Positions 17,771 through 24,513 of a stretch of DNA of 51,042 nt are shown here, in pieces. Under the pieces are notes generated by a model. It saw only the letters and a program-made list of their open reading frames with translations. It ran no database searches and was not told where the DNA came from. The stretch spans positions 1 to 51,042 of the forward strand of contig DKPS01000151.1 of NCBI GenBank assembly GCA_002471345.1, written 5' to 3'. Source of the DNA: Saprospiraceae bacterium UBA7328. Lineage in GTDB: Bacteria; Bacteroidota; Bacteroidia; Chitinophagales; Saprospiraceae. Position 1 is the stretch's first letter. Each line of letters opens with the position of its first letter. Made by a program: the position numbers and the translations under genes.

Positions 17771-18646
17771 CTAGAAATCTATTAATTCGATATCAAAAAC
17801 TAATACATCCAGCGGAGGTATAAGCTCTGAAGGAGGATAACATCCATATCCCAAATTGTGTGGGATAAACAGTTTACCTTTCCCTCCTCTGGAGAATAAA
17901 GGTATCCCTTCTTTCCAACCTTGAATCACAGAATTAAGTGCAAAGTTGGCAGGATTCGCACTGTCGAGGCTTGAATCAAATTCTGACCCATCAAGTAAAT
18001 ACCCTCTATAGTGAACATCAACAGTGCTTGTAGATAATGGATTCTCTCCATCACCTTCTACTTCAATGACATAATAAAGGCCACTTTCTGTTTTATGAGC
18101 CGTCAAACTATTCGCTGTCAAGTAACTTTCAATTCTTTCATTATTAGAATCAAGAGATTTTTCAGAATTGTCCAGGCATCCGATTTCAACAACAAACCCA
18201 ACAGGAGAATCAGGTTGAATTACACCATTGGCATTTCCAGATGTTCCAAAACCAATAGAAGAAGGCATTATTAAAATAATTTGACCTTTATTTCCTACAA
18301 GTTTTAAGCCTTCTATGAGTCCTCTCGGAGAAGTTTCATCAGTGAAAGGGTCAATAATAAAAGGGACGCCTCCAAAATTATCCGTAAAAATGGCGTTATC
18401 TAAAGAAAACCCCCTTATAAAGACCTCCATCTTATCATCTGGTTGAGGTAGATCGCCCAATCCTTCAGCAACTATACTATATCTTAATCCTGATGATGTG
18501 CTTTCAAATTGTAGCCCATTTTCTTGAATGAATAATTCTATTTGTTGCTCTTCTGTAAAATCAGGAGAATCATCACCACATGAGAATAGAAGTAATAAAG
18601 AAAGAGCAAGTAGGACTATTTTGGTAAAAACAGTGGGACTATTCAT
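17771..18646 (-). CDS. Lipoprotein with two FKBP-type peptidyl-prolyl isomerase domains, the first degenerate
   Basis: A 291-aa protein with lipobox LLFSC (Cys23). Two FKBP-like domains follow: a diverged first copy (about residues 40-155, GLRYSIVAEGLGD through SSIGFGTSG) and a typical second copy (about 170-290, GLYYVIEVEGDG, VDVHYRGYLLDGSEFDSS, VIQGWKEGIPLFSRGGKGKLFIPHNLGYG and VLVFDIELIDF). FKBPs catalyse prolyl cis-trans isomerisation during folding; the lipid anchor places it in the periplasm or outer membrane. The second domain is closely similar to the single domain of the gene 6 bp upstream, pointing to tandem duplication. The first domain lacks most of the conserved aromatic active-site pattern and may be structural or substrate-binding. 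Confidence 0.9.
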   Translation of the reverse strand: MNSPTVFTKIVLLALSLLLLFSCGDDSPDFTEEQQIELFIQENGLQFESTSSGLRYSIVAEGLGDLPQPDDKMEVFIRGFSLDNAIFTDNFGGVPFIIDPFTDETSPRGLIEGLKLVGNKGQIILIMPSSIGFGTSGNANGVIQPDSPVGFVVEIGCLDNSEKSLDSNNERIESYLTANSLTAHKTESGLYYVIEVEGDGENPLSTSTVDVHYRGYLLDGSEFDSSLDSANPANFALNSVIQGWKEGIPLFSRGGKGKLFIPHNLGYGCYPPSELIPPLDVLVFDIELIDF

Positions 18647-18652
18647 ATAAGC

Positions 18653-19162
18653 TTACTGATTATTAATTTTCAAAAGCTCAATATCAAATATCAACACTGC
18701 GTGTGGTGGAATTCCAGATCCGGGAGGAGGATAGTTTGCATACCCCAAATTAGATGGTATAAATAATTGACCAGCACCACCTCTAGAAAACATAGGAATA
18801 CCTTGTTGCCACCCTTGTACAAATGCGCTTAAGGCATAAGTGAGAGGCTGTCCTTTATCATAACTAGAATCGAAAGTTCTTCCATCAAGAGTATATCCTT
18901 TATAGTGTATGGTTACTTGATCAGCTATAGTTGGGTGAGTACCATCACCTTCTCTCGTTACCACATAGTATAAGTTATTCTCTGTTTTTTGTGCGGTAAT
19001 GTTATTTGCTTTTAAGTAAGCTTCTATTTCCTGTATATTTTTTTGAACTGGATCCATAGTTTGTGTTGTTGTAGCTGCAGCTTGAGCCTCAGCATTTTGA
19101 TTTTTACAAGAATTGATGATGCATATGAATGCTAGCAAACAAAAAACAATTCTTTGAGTCAT
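18653..19162 (-). CDS. FKBP-type peptidyl-prolyl isomerase lipoprotein
   Basis: A 169-aa lipoprotein (lipobox IINSC, Cys19) with a low-complexity Ala/Thr linker (about residues 23-40) and one FKBP domain (about 45-167): NLYYVVTREGDG, VTIHYKGYTLDGRTFDSS, AFVQGWQQGIPMFSRGGAGQ, LFIPSNLGYANYPPPGSGIPPH and VLIFDIELL. The DG-x-x-FDSS and GW-x-x-GIP blocks are the usual FKBP active-site and fold markers. It acts on extracytoplasmic proteins. It is the first gene of a two-gene minus-strand operon; the next FKBP gene starts 6 bp after its stop. Confidence 0.92.
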   Translation of the reverse strand: MTQRIVFCLLAFICIINSCKNQNAEAQAAATTTQTMDPVQKNIQEIEAYLKANNITAQKTENNLYYVVTREGDGTHPTIADQVTIHYKGYTLDGRTFDSSYDKGQPLTYALSAFVQGWQQGIPMFSRGGAGQLFIPSNLGYANYPPPGSGIPPHAVLIFDIELLKINNQ

Positions 19163-19283
19163 AATTGATATTTTAGAATGATTAAATTTTGAAGCCGCGA
19201 AAATACTTGGAATCTTGGATATATACCATATTGTAAATAAGTCCTAATTCTTTCGTTATTTTGAAAAGATAGAAAACTGGTAT

Positions 19284-19763
19284 ATGGAAAAGGGTTTTTC
19301 TCATCTAGATGGTCAAGATAGACCTCAGATGGTGGATGTAGGACAAAAGGATGTAACGGATAGAAGAGCAGTTGCTCAATCAGTTGTGACTCTACCATTG
19401 GAAATTATAGAACGATTATCAGGGGAAGAATTACATACAAAAAAGGGCCCTGTTTTTCAGACTGCGATTTTAGCAGGAATCATGGCTGTAAAGAAAACAA
19501 GTGAACTGATTCCATTGTGTCACCCATTACCAATGACAAAATGTAATGTGGAGATAGAAATTAACAATAAAAATGAGGTTGTTATTTTGTGTGAAGCTAA
19601 AACATCTGGTAAAACTGGAGTTGAAATGGAAGCACTCACTGGAGCTTCAGTTGCGGCTCTTACAATTTATGACATGTGCAAAGGATTTTCTCATGATATT
19701 ATAATCAGTGATATTAAACTCTTAGCGAAGTCTGGAGGCAAGAAAAATTTTAAAAGGCAATAG
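19284..19763 (+). CDS. moaC: Cyclic pyranopterin monophosphate synthase MoaC
   Basis: A 159-aa protein of the size and pattern of MoaC: FSHLDGQDRPQMVDVGQKD with TDRRAVAQ at the start, KKGPVFQTAILAGIMAVKKT, LIPLCHPLPMTKC (His and Pro-rich active-site loop), VEMEALTGASVAALTIYDMCK and a Lys-rich end. MoaC converts the MoaA product into cyclic pyranopterin monophosphate, the first stage of molybdenum cofactor synthesis in the cytoplasm. It is the first gene of a tight moaC-moaD-moaE-mocA run on the plus strand; moaD starts right after the stop. moaA is not in the window. Confidence 0.96.
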   Translation: MEKGFSHLDGQDRPQMVDVGQKDVTDRRAVAQSVVTLPLEIIERLSGEELHTKKGPVFQTAILAGIMAVKKTSELIPLCHPLPMTKCNVEIEINNKNEVVILCEAKTSGKTGVEMEALTGASVAALTIYDMCKGFSHDIIISDIKLLAKSGGKKNFKRQ

Positions 19764-20006
19764 ATGAAATTGAAGATAAAGGCATTTGGTATAGCCAGAG
19801 ACTTTTTAGGTGAAAGCACTAACAGTTTCAAATTAGAAAGTGGAAATTGTATAGCAGATCTAAAATCTGCATTGTCCAAAAAATACCCTGAATTTGAGAA
19901 AATTAAGGCGTTTACTATTGCGGTAAATCAGGAGTATCAAGAGGATGACTTTAATATTAATGAAGGTGATGAACTGGCTATTATTCCTCCAGTAAGCGGA
20001 GGATAA
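19764..20006 (+). CDS. moaD: Molybdopterin synthase sulfur-carrier subunit MoaD
   Basis: An 80-aa ubiquitin-like protein ending in PPVSGG; the C-terminal Gly-Gly is what is adenylated and thiocarboxylated to deliver sulfur. The beta-grasp pattern is visible (KLKIKAFGIARDFLG at the start, LKSALSKKYPEF helix, FTIAVNQEY, GDELAIIPP). It works as the small subunit of molybdopterin synthase with MoaE, whose gene starts 15 bp later. It directly abuts moaC, so the genes are almost certainly co-transcribed. Confidence 0.95.
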   Translation: MKLKIKAFGIARDFLGESTNSFKLESGNCIADLKSALSKKYPEFEKIKAFTIAVNQEYQEDDFNINEGDELAIIPPVSGG

Positions 20007-20021
20007 TATTACAAGAACTGG

Positions 20022-20444
20022 ATGGATTCAGACATACAAATTTTAGATAAGAGACTAAGTGTTAAAGATTGTACTACTTATGTACAAGATAATGGTGCAG
20101 GAGGACATGTGATTTTTATTGGTACCGTCAGAGATCTGACAAAAGGAAAAAAAGTTTTGAAACTTAATTTTGAAGCTTATATACCTATGGCAATTAAAGA
20201 GATGGAAAAGATATGTAACCGTATCTCATCTCAATGGCCTGAAATTCTGAAAATAAGCATTCATCATAGGGTAGGCACTTTGGACATAGGAGAGATACCT
20301 GTGATCATTGCGGTCTCAGCTGCACATAGAATAAAAGCTTTTGAAGCTTGTCAATATGCAATTGATACACTTAAAGAGACTGTTCCAATTTGGAAAAAGG
20401 AGTTTTTTGATGACGGTGAAGTTTGGGTTGCAGCACATCCTTAA
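20022..20444 (+). CDS. moaE: Molybdopterin synthase catalytic subunit MoaE
   Basis: A 140-aa protein with the MoaE pattern: GGHVIFIGTVRDLTKGK (residues about 27-43), LNFEAYIPMAIKEMEKI, IHHRVGTLDIGEI, VIIAVSAAHR and the catalytic C-terminal VPIWKKEFF-x-DG, where the Lys pair acts in sulfur transfer to cyclic pyranopterin monophosphate. Length matches the family (about 140-150). It forms a heterotetramer with MoaD. mocA follows after 10 bp. Confidence 0.95.
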   Translation: MDSDIQILDKRLSVKDCTTYVQDNGAGGHVIFIGTVRDLTKGKKVLKLNFEAYIPMAIKEMEKICNRISSQWPEILKISIHHRVGTLDIGEIPVIIAVSAAHRIKAFEACQYAIDTLKETVPIWKKEFFDDGEVWVAAHP

Positions 20445-20454
20445 AACAGATTTG

Positions 20455-21066
20455 ATGGCAATAAAAATGGATGTTATCATTTTGGCAGCAGGCTTGTCTA
20501 AACGAATGGGAACCAAAAACAAGTTGCTTTTAGATTTTCAAAAATCTACAATCTTAGAATCAACTATATCTAATATCCTTAAATCTACATTTCAAAAGGT
20601 GATTGTTGTTTTAGGTCACGAAGGAGTAAAGTTGGGGCGAATAATTGAAAGGAGTTTCCCAAATATTGAGATGGCCTATAATTCAAATTACCAAAGTGGT
20701 CAAGTGAGTAGTGTTAAAACAGGATTAAAGGTCCTGGATAGCGATTTTCCATTTATGGTGGCTCTAGGTGACATGCCATTTATAGATTCGAAGGAATATC
20801 AAATTCTCACATCTGTCTTTTTCGACAATAACATAAAGAGACCATCAATTCTCCGCCCATTTTCATCTGATGGAAGAGTTGGAAATCCAGTAGTATTTGA
20901 CCAATCTTTTAAAGCTGCCTTATTAGCAAATAAAGATCTAGAAACTTCAAAATCAATGCTTCAAAAGAACAAAGGAGCTTTAGTGAAATGGGAAACTAAT
21001 GTGCCTTCTTATTTTAAGGACATTGATACATTTAGCGATTATAAGGATATGATTAGGAAAATTTAA
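20455..21066 (+). CDS. mocA: MocA/MobA-type molybdenum cofactor nucleotidyltransferase
   Basis: A 203-aa NTP-transferase-fold protein. The N-terminal signature is DVIILAAGLSKRMG-x-KNKLLL, with the following VIVVLGHE and YNSNYQSGQVSSVKTGL and VALGDMPF, the metal-binding region. This pattern matches MocA (CTP:molybdopterin cytidylyltransferase), which makes the cytosine dinucleotide form used by xanthine-dehydrogenase-type enzymes, more than MobA. I chose the ATG at 20455, 10 nt after moaE; an in-frame frame extends back inside moaE but has no family match there, and the ATG at 20467 is also possible. Its last 14 bp overlap the convergent Nudix gene. It suggests a xanthine-dehydrogenase-family enzyme elsewhere in the genome. 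Confidence 0.85.
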   Translation: MAIKMDVIILAAGLSKRMGTKNKLLLDFQKSTILESTISNILKSTFQKVIVVLGHEGVKLGRIIERSFPNIEMAYNSNYQSGQVSSVKTGLKVLDSDFPFMVALGDMPFIDSKEYQILTSVFFDNNIKRPSILRPFSSDGRVGNPVVFDQSFKAALLANKDLETSKSMLQKNKGALVKWETNVPSYFKDIDTFSDYKDMIRKI

Positions 21067-21562
21067 GTTCTTGGGGATCATATCCTCTTTTCCTTAAGAA
21101 ATCTCTCAAAGCCAAACCAGTACCAGCTGGCCATGTTTTAGCTTTGTCAAAGGGTACAATTCTATAATCATCCAATTCTTCATTAAGAGTGATTGTGCCA
21201 GTAGCTTCTACATGATATGCAATGATCAGTTGATTCATTCTCTTAAAGGTATAATGCCCTACAAATTCCTTGACCACTCCATCTAAACCCAGTTCTTCTT
21301 TCACTTCTCTCACTACTGTATCATCAGGGTTTTCAAATTCTTCAACAAAACCTGTGATGAGTCCAAACCACTTTGGAGGCCATAGTGTATTATGCGCAAT
21401 AACCAATTGATCTTTTCCATATTCTACTATTGCCGCTACCACTGGAGTTGGATTATGATAAAACACAAATTTACATTCATGGTTTGAGCATGCTAAATAT
21501 CCATTTTTATCGGCTTCCAAAATAGCAGTACAGGTCGGGCAGTGTTGGTATGCTTTACTCAT
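21053..21562 (-). CDS. Nudix hydrolase with N-terminal zinc ribbon
   Basis: A 169-aa protein. Residues about 7-29 hold a zinc-ribbon pattern: CPTC at one side and C-x5-C at the other, as in NudC-like or ADP-ribose-type enzymes. The Nudix box is complete: G-F-V-E-E-F-E, then seven residues, then REVKEELGL, with the metal-binding E residues. Substrates of such proteins are nucleoside diphosphates linked to another moiety, possibly NADH or an ADP-sugar; the exact one is not visible. I use the ATG at 21562; an earlier in-frame start at 21625 would add 21 unmatched residues. Its stop lies inside the convergent mocA gene (14-bp overlap). Confidence 0.88.
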   Translation of the reverse strand: MSKAYQHCPTCTAILEADKNGYLACSNHECKFVFYHNPTPVVAAIVEYGKDQLVIAHNTLWPPKWFGLITGFVEEFENPDDTVVREVKEELGLDGVVKEFVGHYTFKRMNQLIIAYHVEATGTITLNEELDDYRIVPFDKAKTWPAGTGLALRDFLRKRGYDPQELKFS

Positions 21563-21609
21563 GCGTGCAATGTAGCTTGATTTAATACGGAGAATGATTA
21601 TAAAAAGAC

Positions 21610-21629
21610 AATTTTGAAATTTCAAAATT
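21610..21629. promoter_or_regulatory. 20-bp perfect palindrome between divergent genes
   Basis: AATTTTGAAA (21610-21619) is followed by its exact reverse complement TTTCAAAATT (21620-21629). It sits between the Nudix gene (minus, start 21562) and the SDR gene (plus, start 21696), where one dimeric regulator could control both. Being AT-rich it could also arise by chance. Confidence 0.4.
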
Positions 21630-21670
21630 TATTTTAAAAGCAAGTACAATCATCTTCTGTATAAATTGGA

Positions 21671-21678
21671 TAGATTTG
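21671..21678 (+). promoter_or_regulatory. -7 box of the SDR gene
   Basis: TAGATTTG matches TAnnTTTG and lies 17 nt before the ATG at 21696, which decides the start: the upstream in-frame ATG at 21666 would lie ahead of the promoter. Confidence 0.5.
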
Positions 21679-21695
21679 AAAGAAATAAGAACACT

Positions 21696-22412
21696 ATGAG
21701 CATTAGAAATAAAGTGGCCCTTATTACAGGAGGAAGTAAGGGCATAGGATATGGAATAGCGGAGGCAATGGTAAAAGCAGGAATTCATGTGGCAATCACC
21801 AGCAGGAGCATGAAAAATGCCGAAGAAGCGGCTCAAAACCTTCAAAAATTAGCAGCTGTAGAAGTGTTGCCTATTCAGGCAGATGTTAAATCTTGGGATG
21901 ATCACCAATCAATGGTAGATCAAGTAACGAGTAAATTAGGAGGATTGGATATTGTAATTGCTAATGCTGGTGTAGGTCATTTTGCGTCTATTGATGACCT
22001 CAGTGTTGAAGATTGGAATGAGGTAATAGACACTAATCTTACAGGTGCTTTTTATACTATAAAGAGCAGTTTGGAAGCTCTAACTGCAAGTAAAGGATAC
22101 TTTATTACCATAGCTAGTTTAGCTGGGACTAATTTCTTTCCTATGGGATCAGCATATAATGCAAGTAAATTTGGTCTTGTTGGATTTACACAAGCAGTAA
22201 TGCTAGATGTAAGAAAAAGAGGAATAAAAGTCACGACTATTATGCCTGGTTCTGTTGCCACGCATTTTAACAACAGAATACCTTCGGCTCAAGATTCGTG
22301 GAAAATACAACCAGAAGACATAGGTCAGATGGTAATAGATCTATTAGAGATGCCAGAAAGAACACTTCCTAGCAAAATAGAAGTAAGACCTTCTATTCCG
22401 CCGTCTAAATAA
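21696..22412 (+). CDS. Short-chain dehydrogenase/reductase (SDR)
   Basis: A 238-aa classical SDR. TGGSKGIG at residues 11-18 is the NAD(P)-binding loop; IANAGVGH holds the conserved NAG; the catalytic triad is visible as Ser in ITIASLAG and Y-x-x-x-K in YNASKFGL (about residue 150). Classical SDRs reduce or oxidise alcohols and ketones; the family is too broad to name the substrate. The basic-plus-polar NADP-binding site (SR after the second strand) suggests NADPH. It stands between the Nudix gene and the CNNM-type gene with its own -7 box. Confidence 0.92.
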   Translation: MSIRNKVALITGGSKGIGYGIAEAMVKAGIHVAITSRSMKNAEEAAQNLQKLAAVEVLPIQADVKSWDDHQSMVDQVTSKLGGLDIVIANAGVGHFASIDDLSVEDWNEVIDTNLTGAFYTIKSSLEALTASKGYFITIASLAGTNFFPMGSAYNASKFGLVGFTQAVMLDVRKRGIKVTTIMPGSVATHFNNRIPSAQDSWKIQPEDIGQMVIDLLEMPERTLPSKIEVRPSIPPSK

Positions 22413-22465
22413 TCTAACTTAAACGGACTTTAACTTCGACACATCTTCAGACATATTAAAAAGTT

Positions 22466-22473
22466 TAAATTTG
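22466..22473 (+). promoter_or_regulatory. -7 box of the CNNM/CorC-like gene
   Basis: TAAATTTG matches TAnnTTTG and lies 24 nt before the ATG at 22498. Confidence 0.45.
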
Positions 22474-22497
22474 TACTTCACTTGAATTCAGGGATTT

Positions 22498-23583
22498 ATG
22501 GTATTACTTCTGTTATGGTTTTTGCTTTCCATTATATTTTCTTTTTTATGTTCGATTTGGGAGGCAGTTCTACTCTCAATTACACCCTCTTTCATCAGAT
22601 CACTAAAAACTAAAGGGGACAAATTAGGCGATACCTTAAGTCATTTTAAGGAGAATATTGATAGACCTCTTTCTGCTATTCTTACATTAAATACTATTGC
22701 CCACACTGTTGGGGCTATTGGAGTTGGAGCTTCTGCTGGTGCACTATTTGGAAATAACAATGTTAATCTTGGACTTTTTGAATTGTCGTATGAGGCTTTA
22801 ATAGCGGGGCTAATGACATTAGCCATTTTAATCCTTTCCGAGATTATACCAAAAACCATTGGGGCAAATAATTGGCAATCCTTAGCTCGTTTTACAGTTT
22901 CTTCAATTAAGGTTTTACTTTTTATTCTCGCGCCTTTGGTCTGGTTAAGCGAGTTCATCACAAGCAGACTAAAGAAGAATAAAGAAATGAGTGTCTTGAG
23001 TAGATCTGATTTCGCTGCAGTAGTAAACGAAGGCGAACAATCAGGTGCGCTTCAACAAAGCGAATCTAAGATCATAAAAAACCTGATTAAACTTCATAAA
23101 CTTTCTGTTAGGGATATTATGACTCCGCGCACTGTAGTTTTGATGGAATCTGAACATATTACTGTGGAGGATTTTTATAACAAGCATAAACCTCTACGCT
23201 TTTCTAGAATTCCAGTTTATGAAGACCAACCAGATGAAATAAGTGGGATAGTGCTTAAGGATGATATTTTGAGAACACTGGCTGAGGATGATCATGATAC
23301 TACGCTAAAACAAATTAAAAATCCATTGACAGTTGTTGATGATACTCAGTCATTGGATTTTTTTATGGAGACATTGGCCTCAAGTAAGAGTCATCTATCA
23401 GGAGTAATGGACGAAAATGGCCTATTGGTCGGTGTAGTGAGCATGGAGGATCTATTCGAAACAATTCTAGGAATGGAAATAGTGGACGAATCTGATAGTG
23501 TTGAGGATCTTCAAAAGTTAGCTCGAAAGAAGTGGGAAGAAAGGGCAAAAAGGCTAGGAATGAAAAATGGACCTGAGAGCTAG
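22498..23583 (+). CDS. CNNM-type membrane protein with CBS pair (DUF21)
   Basis: A 361-aa protein. Residues about 1-170 form the DUF21 (CNNM) membrane domain with about four hydrophobic segments and the family motif LILSEIIPKTIGA; residues about 190-310 carry two CBS domains, starting IMTPRTVVLMES and ending GLLVGVVSMEDLFETILG. This is the layout of bacterial magnesium/cobalt efflux regulators (CorC/MpfA-like), whose CBS pair binds ATP-Mg. It lacks the C-terminal CorC_HlyC domain and ends soon after the CBS pair, with a short charged tail. It likely exports or regulates Mg2+; the assignment is family-level. Confidence 0.9.
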   Translation: MVLLLLWFLLSIIFSFLCSIWEAVLLSITPSFIRSLKTKGDKLGDTLSHFKENIDRPLSAILTLNTIAHTVGAIGVGASAGALFGNNNVNLGLFELSYEALIAGLMTLAILILSEIIPKTIGANNWQSLARFTVSSIKVLLFILAPLVWLSEFITSRLKKNKEMSVLSRSDFAAVVNEGEQSGALQQSESKIIKNLIKLHKLSVRDIMTPRTVVLMESEHITVEDFYNKHKPLRFSRIPVYEDQPDEISGIVLKDDILRTLAEDDHDTTLKQIKNPLTVVDDTQSLDFFMETLASSKSHLSGVMDENGLLVGVVSMEDLFETILGMEIVDESDSVEDLQKLARKKWEERAKRLGMKNGPES

Positions 23584-23589
23584 GAAGGA

Positions 23590-24393
23590 TTATGAAATAG
23601 TTCTATTCTTCAAATATTCTAACAATTCTATTTTATTCAAATCTTTTGGAAGTTCATCAAATGTAATGGGGTTATGAATTTCGATTTTTATAGTAGAGCC
23701 CATTTTATTGGTCACTTCATGCATAAGTAAAGCCAATCTAATATTTGGATGTACATGACTGGCCCATTGGAATATTTTACTATTCTGCCCATGAAAAAAA
23801 ATAGGTACAATAGTGGCTTTTGCTGCTAAAAGTATCTTAATTACAAACCGCTTCCACTCCAGGTCTTCAGCCTTTTTGTCTGTGATTTTAGGAGTTGTAG
23901 CTACTCCTCCTGATGGGAATATTCCGAGAGCATGACCATTTTTGAGAAATTCCATTGAATCTTTTCTAGTTTGGATATTGCAGTGCATTGCCTTTTTTGT
24001 ATTCCTAAAGTCAATGGGTAAAAAGTATGGTTTGAGCATTCGTTCTCTAGTCAGCACTTCATTTACAATGAGTTTAAAGTCTAACCTTCTTTGAGCTAAA
24101 AGTTTGCCTAATATTAATCCATCTACAACACCAAAAGGATGATTTGCAATTATGATAAGAGGACCGGAAGTTGGTATTTTAAGTAGTTGAGATCTTTCGA
24201 AATCAAGTTTTATATCTAGTTTGTCAAATATTCCCTTCCAAAGTTCAACGCCATTTAATCCCTCATTTTCCAATTCTTCATAAAGCTTTTTTACTTTTTG
24301 ACGACCAGAAACAGCTTCAATGGTATTGATCACTCCTTTTTTAAAAAGAGGGTCAGTAGGGCTGGAATACGTTAGTTTGATGTTAGAATTCAC
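23590..24393 (-). CDS. Lysophospholipid (1-acylglycerol-3-phosphate) acyltransferase-like protein
   Basis: A 267-aa protein of the PlsC/LPLAT fold. The acyltransferase motif reads IIANHPFGVVDGLILG, an NHPFG form with the catalytic His and Asp in the spacing typical of the Bacteroidota hemolysin/OlsA-like branch. The substrate loop appears as GIFPSGGVAT, and IVPIFFHGQNSKIF follows, the usual sites III and IV. Such enzymes move an acyl chain to a lysophospholipid or lyso-ornithine lipid at the inner face of the membrane. No membrane anchor is obvious. It is convergent with the CNNM gene (6-bp gap) and divergent from the haloperoxidase-like gene. Confidence 0.88.
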   Translation of the reverse strand: MNSNIKLTYSSPTDPLFKKGVINTIEAVSGRQKVKKLYEELENEGLNGVELWKGIFDKLDIKLDFERSQLLKIPTSGPLIIIANHPFGVVDGLILGKLLAQRRLDFKLIVNEVLTRERMLKPYFLPIDFRNTKKAMHCNIQTRKDSMEFLKNGHALGIFPSGGVATTPKITDKKAEDLEWKRFVIKILLAAKATIVPIFFHGQNSKIFQWASHVHPNIRLALLMHEVTNKMGSTIKIEIHNPITFDELPKDLNKIELLEYLKNRTIS

Positions 24394-24488
24394 TTTTGCT
24401 TTTCTGGTAATATGGAATACAATAGAAACTGCAAATTATTGGAAATATTTATGCTTTCATATTACATTATGATTAACTCTAATATGAT

Positions 24489-24496
24489 TACCTTTG
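24489..24496 (+). promoter_or_regulatory. -7 box of the haloperoxidase-like gene
   Basis: TACCTTTG matches TAnnTTTG and lies 17 nt before the ATG at 24514. It supports that start over the in-frame ATG at 24412. Confidence 0.45.
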
Positions 24497-24513
24497 CTCT
24501 GAAAGCAACAGTT

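Noticed and set aside
17684..17785. Short plus-strand frame of 33 codons around the terminator
   Set aside because: It includes the terminator hairpin and T-run, so it is not a gene.
20341..20454. N-terminal extension of mocA inside moaE
   Set aside because: Out-of-frame shadow of moaE; the NTP-transferase signature begins right after the ATG at 20455.
24412..24513. Longer start for the haloperoxidase-like protein
   Set aside because: The extra 34 residues would precede the signal peptide and the -7 box at 24489 lies inside them.
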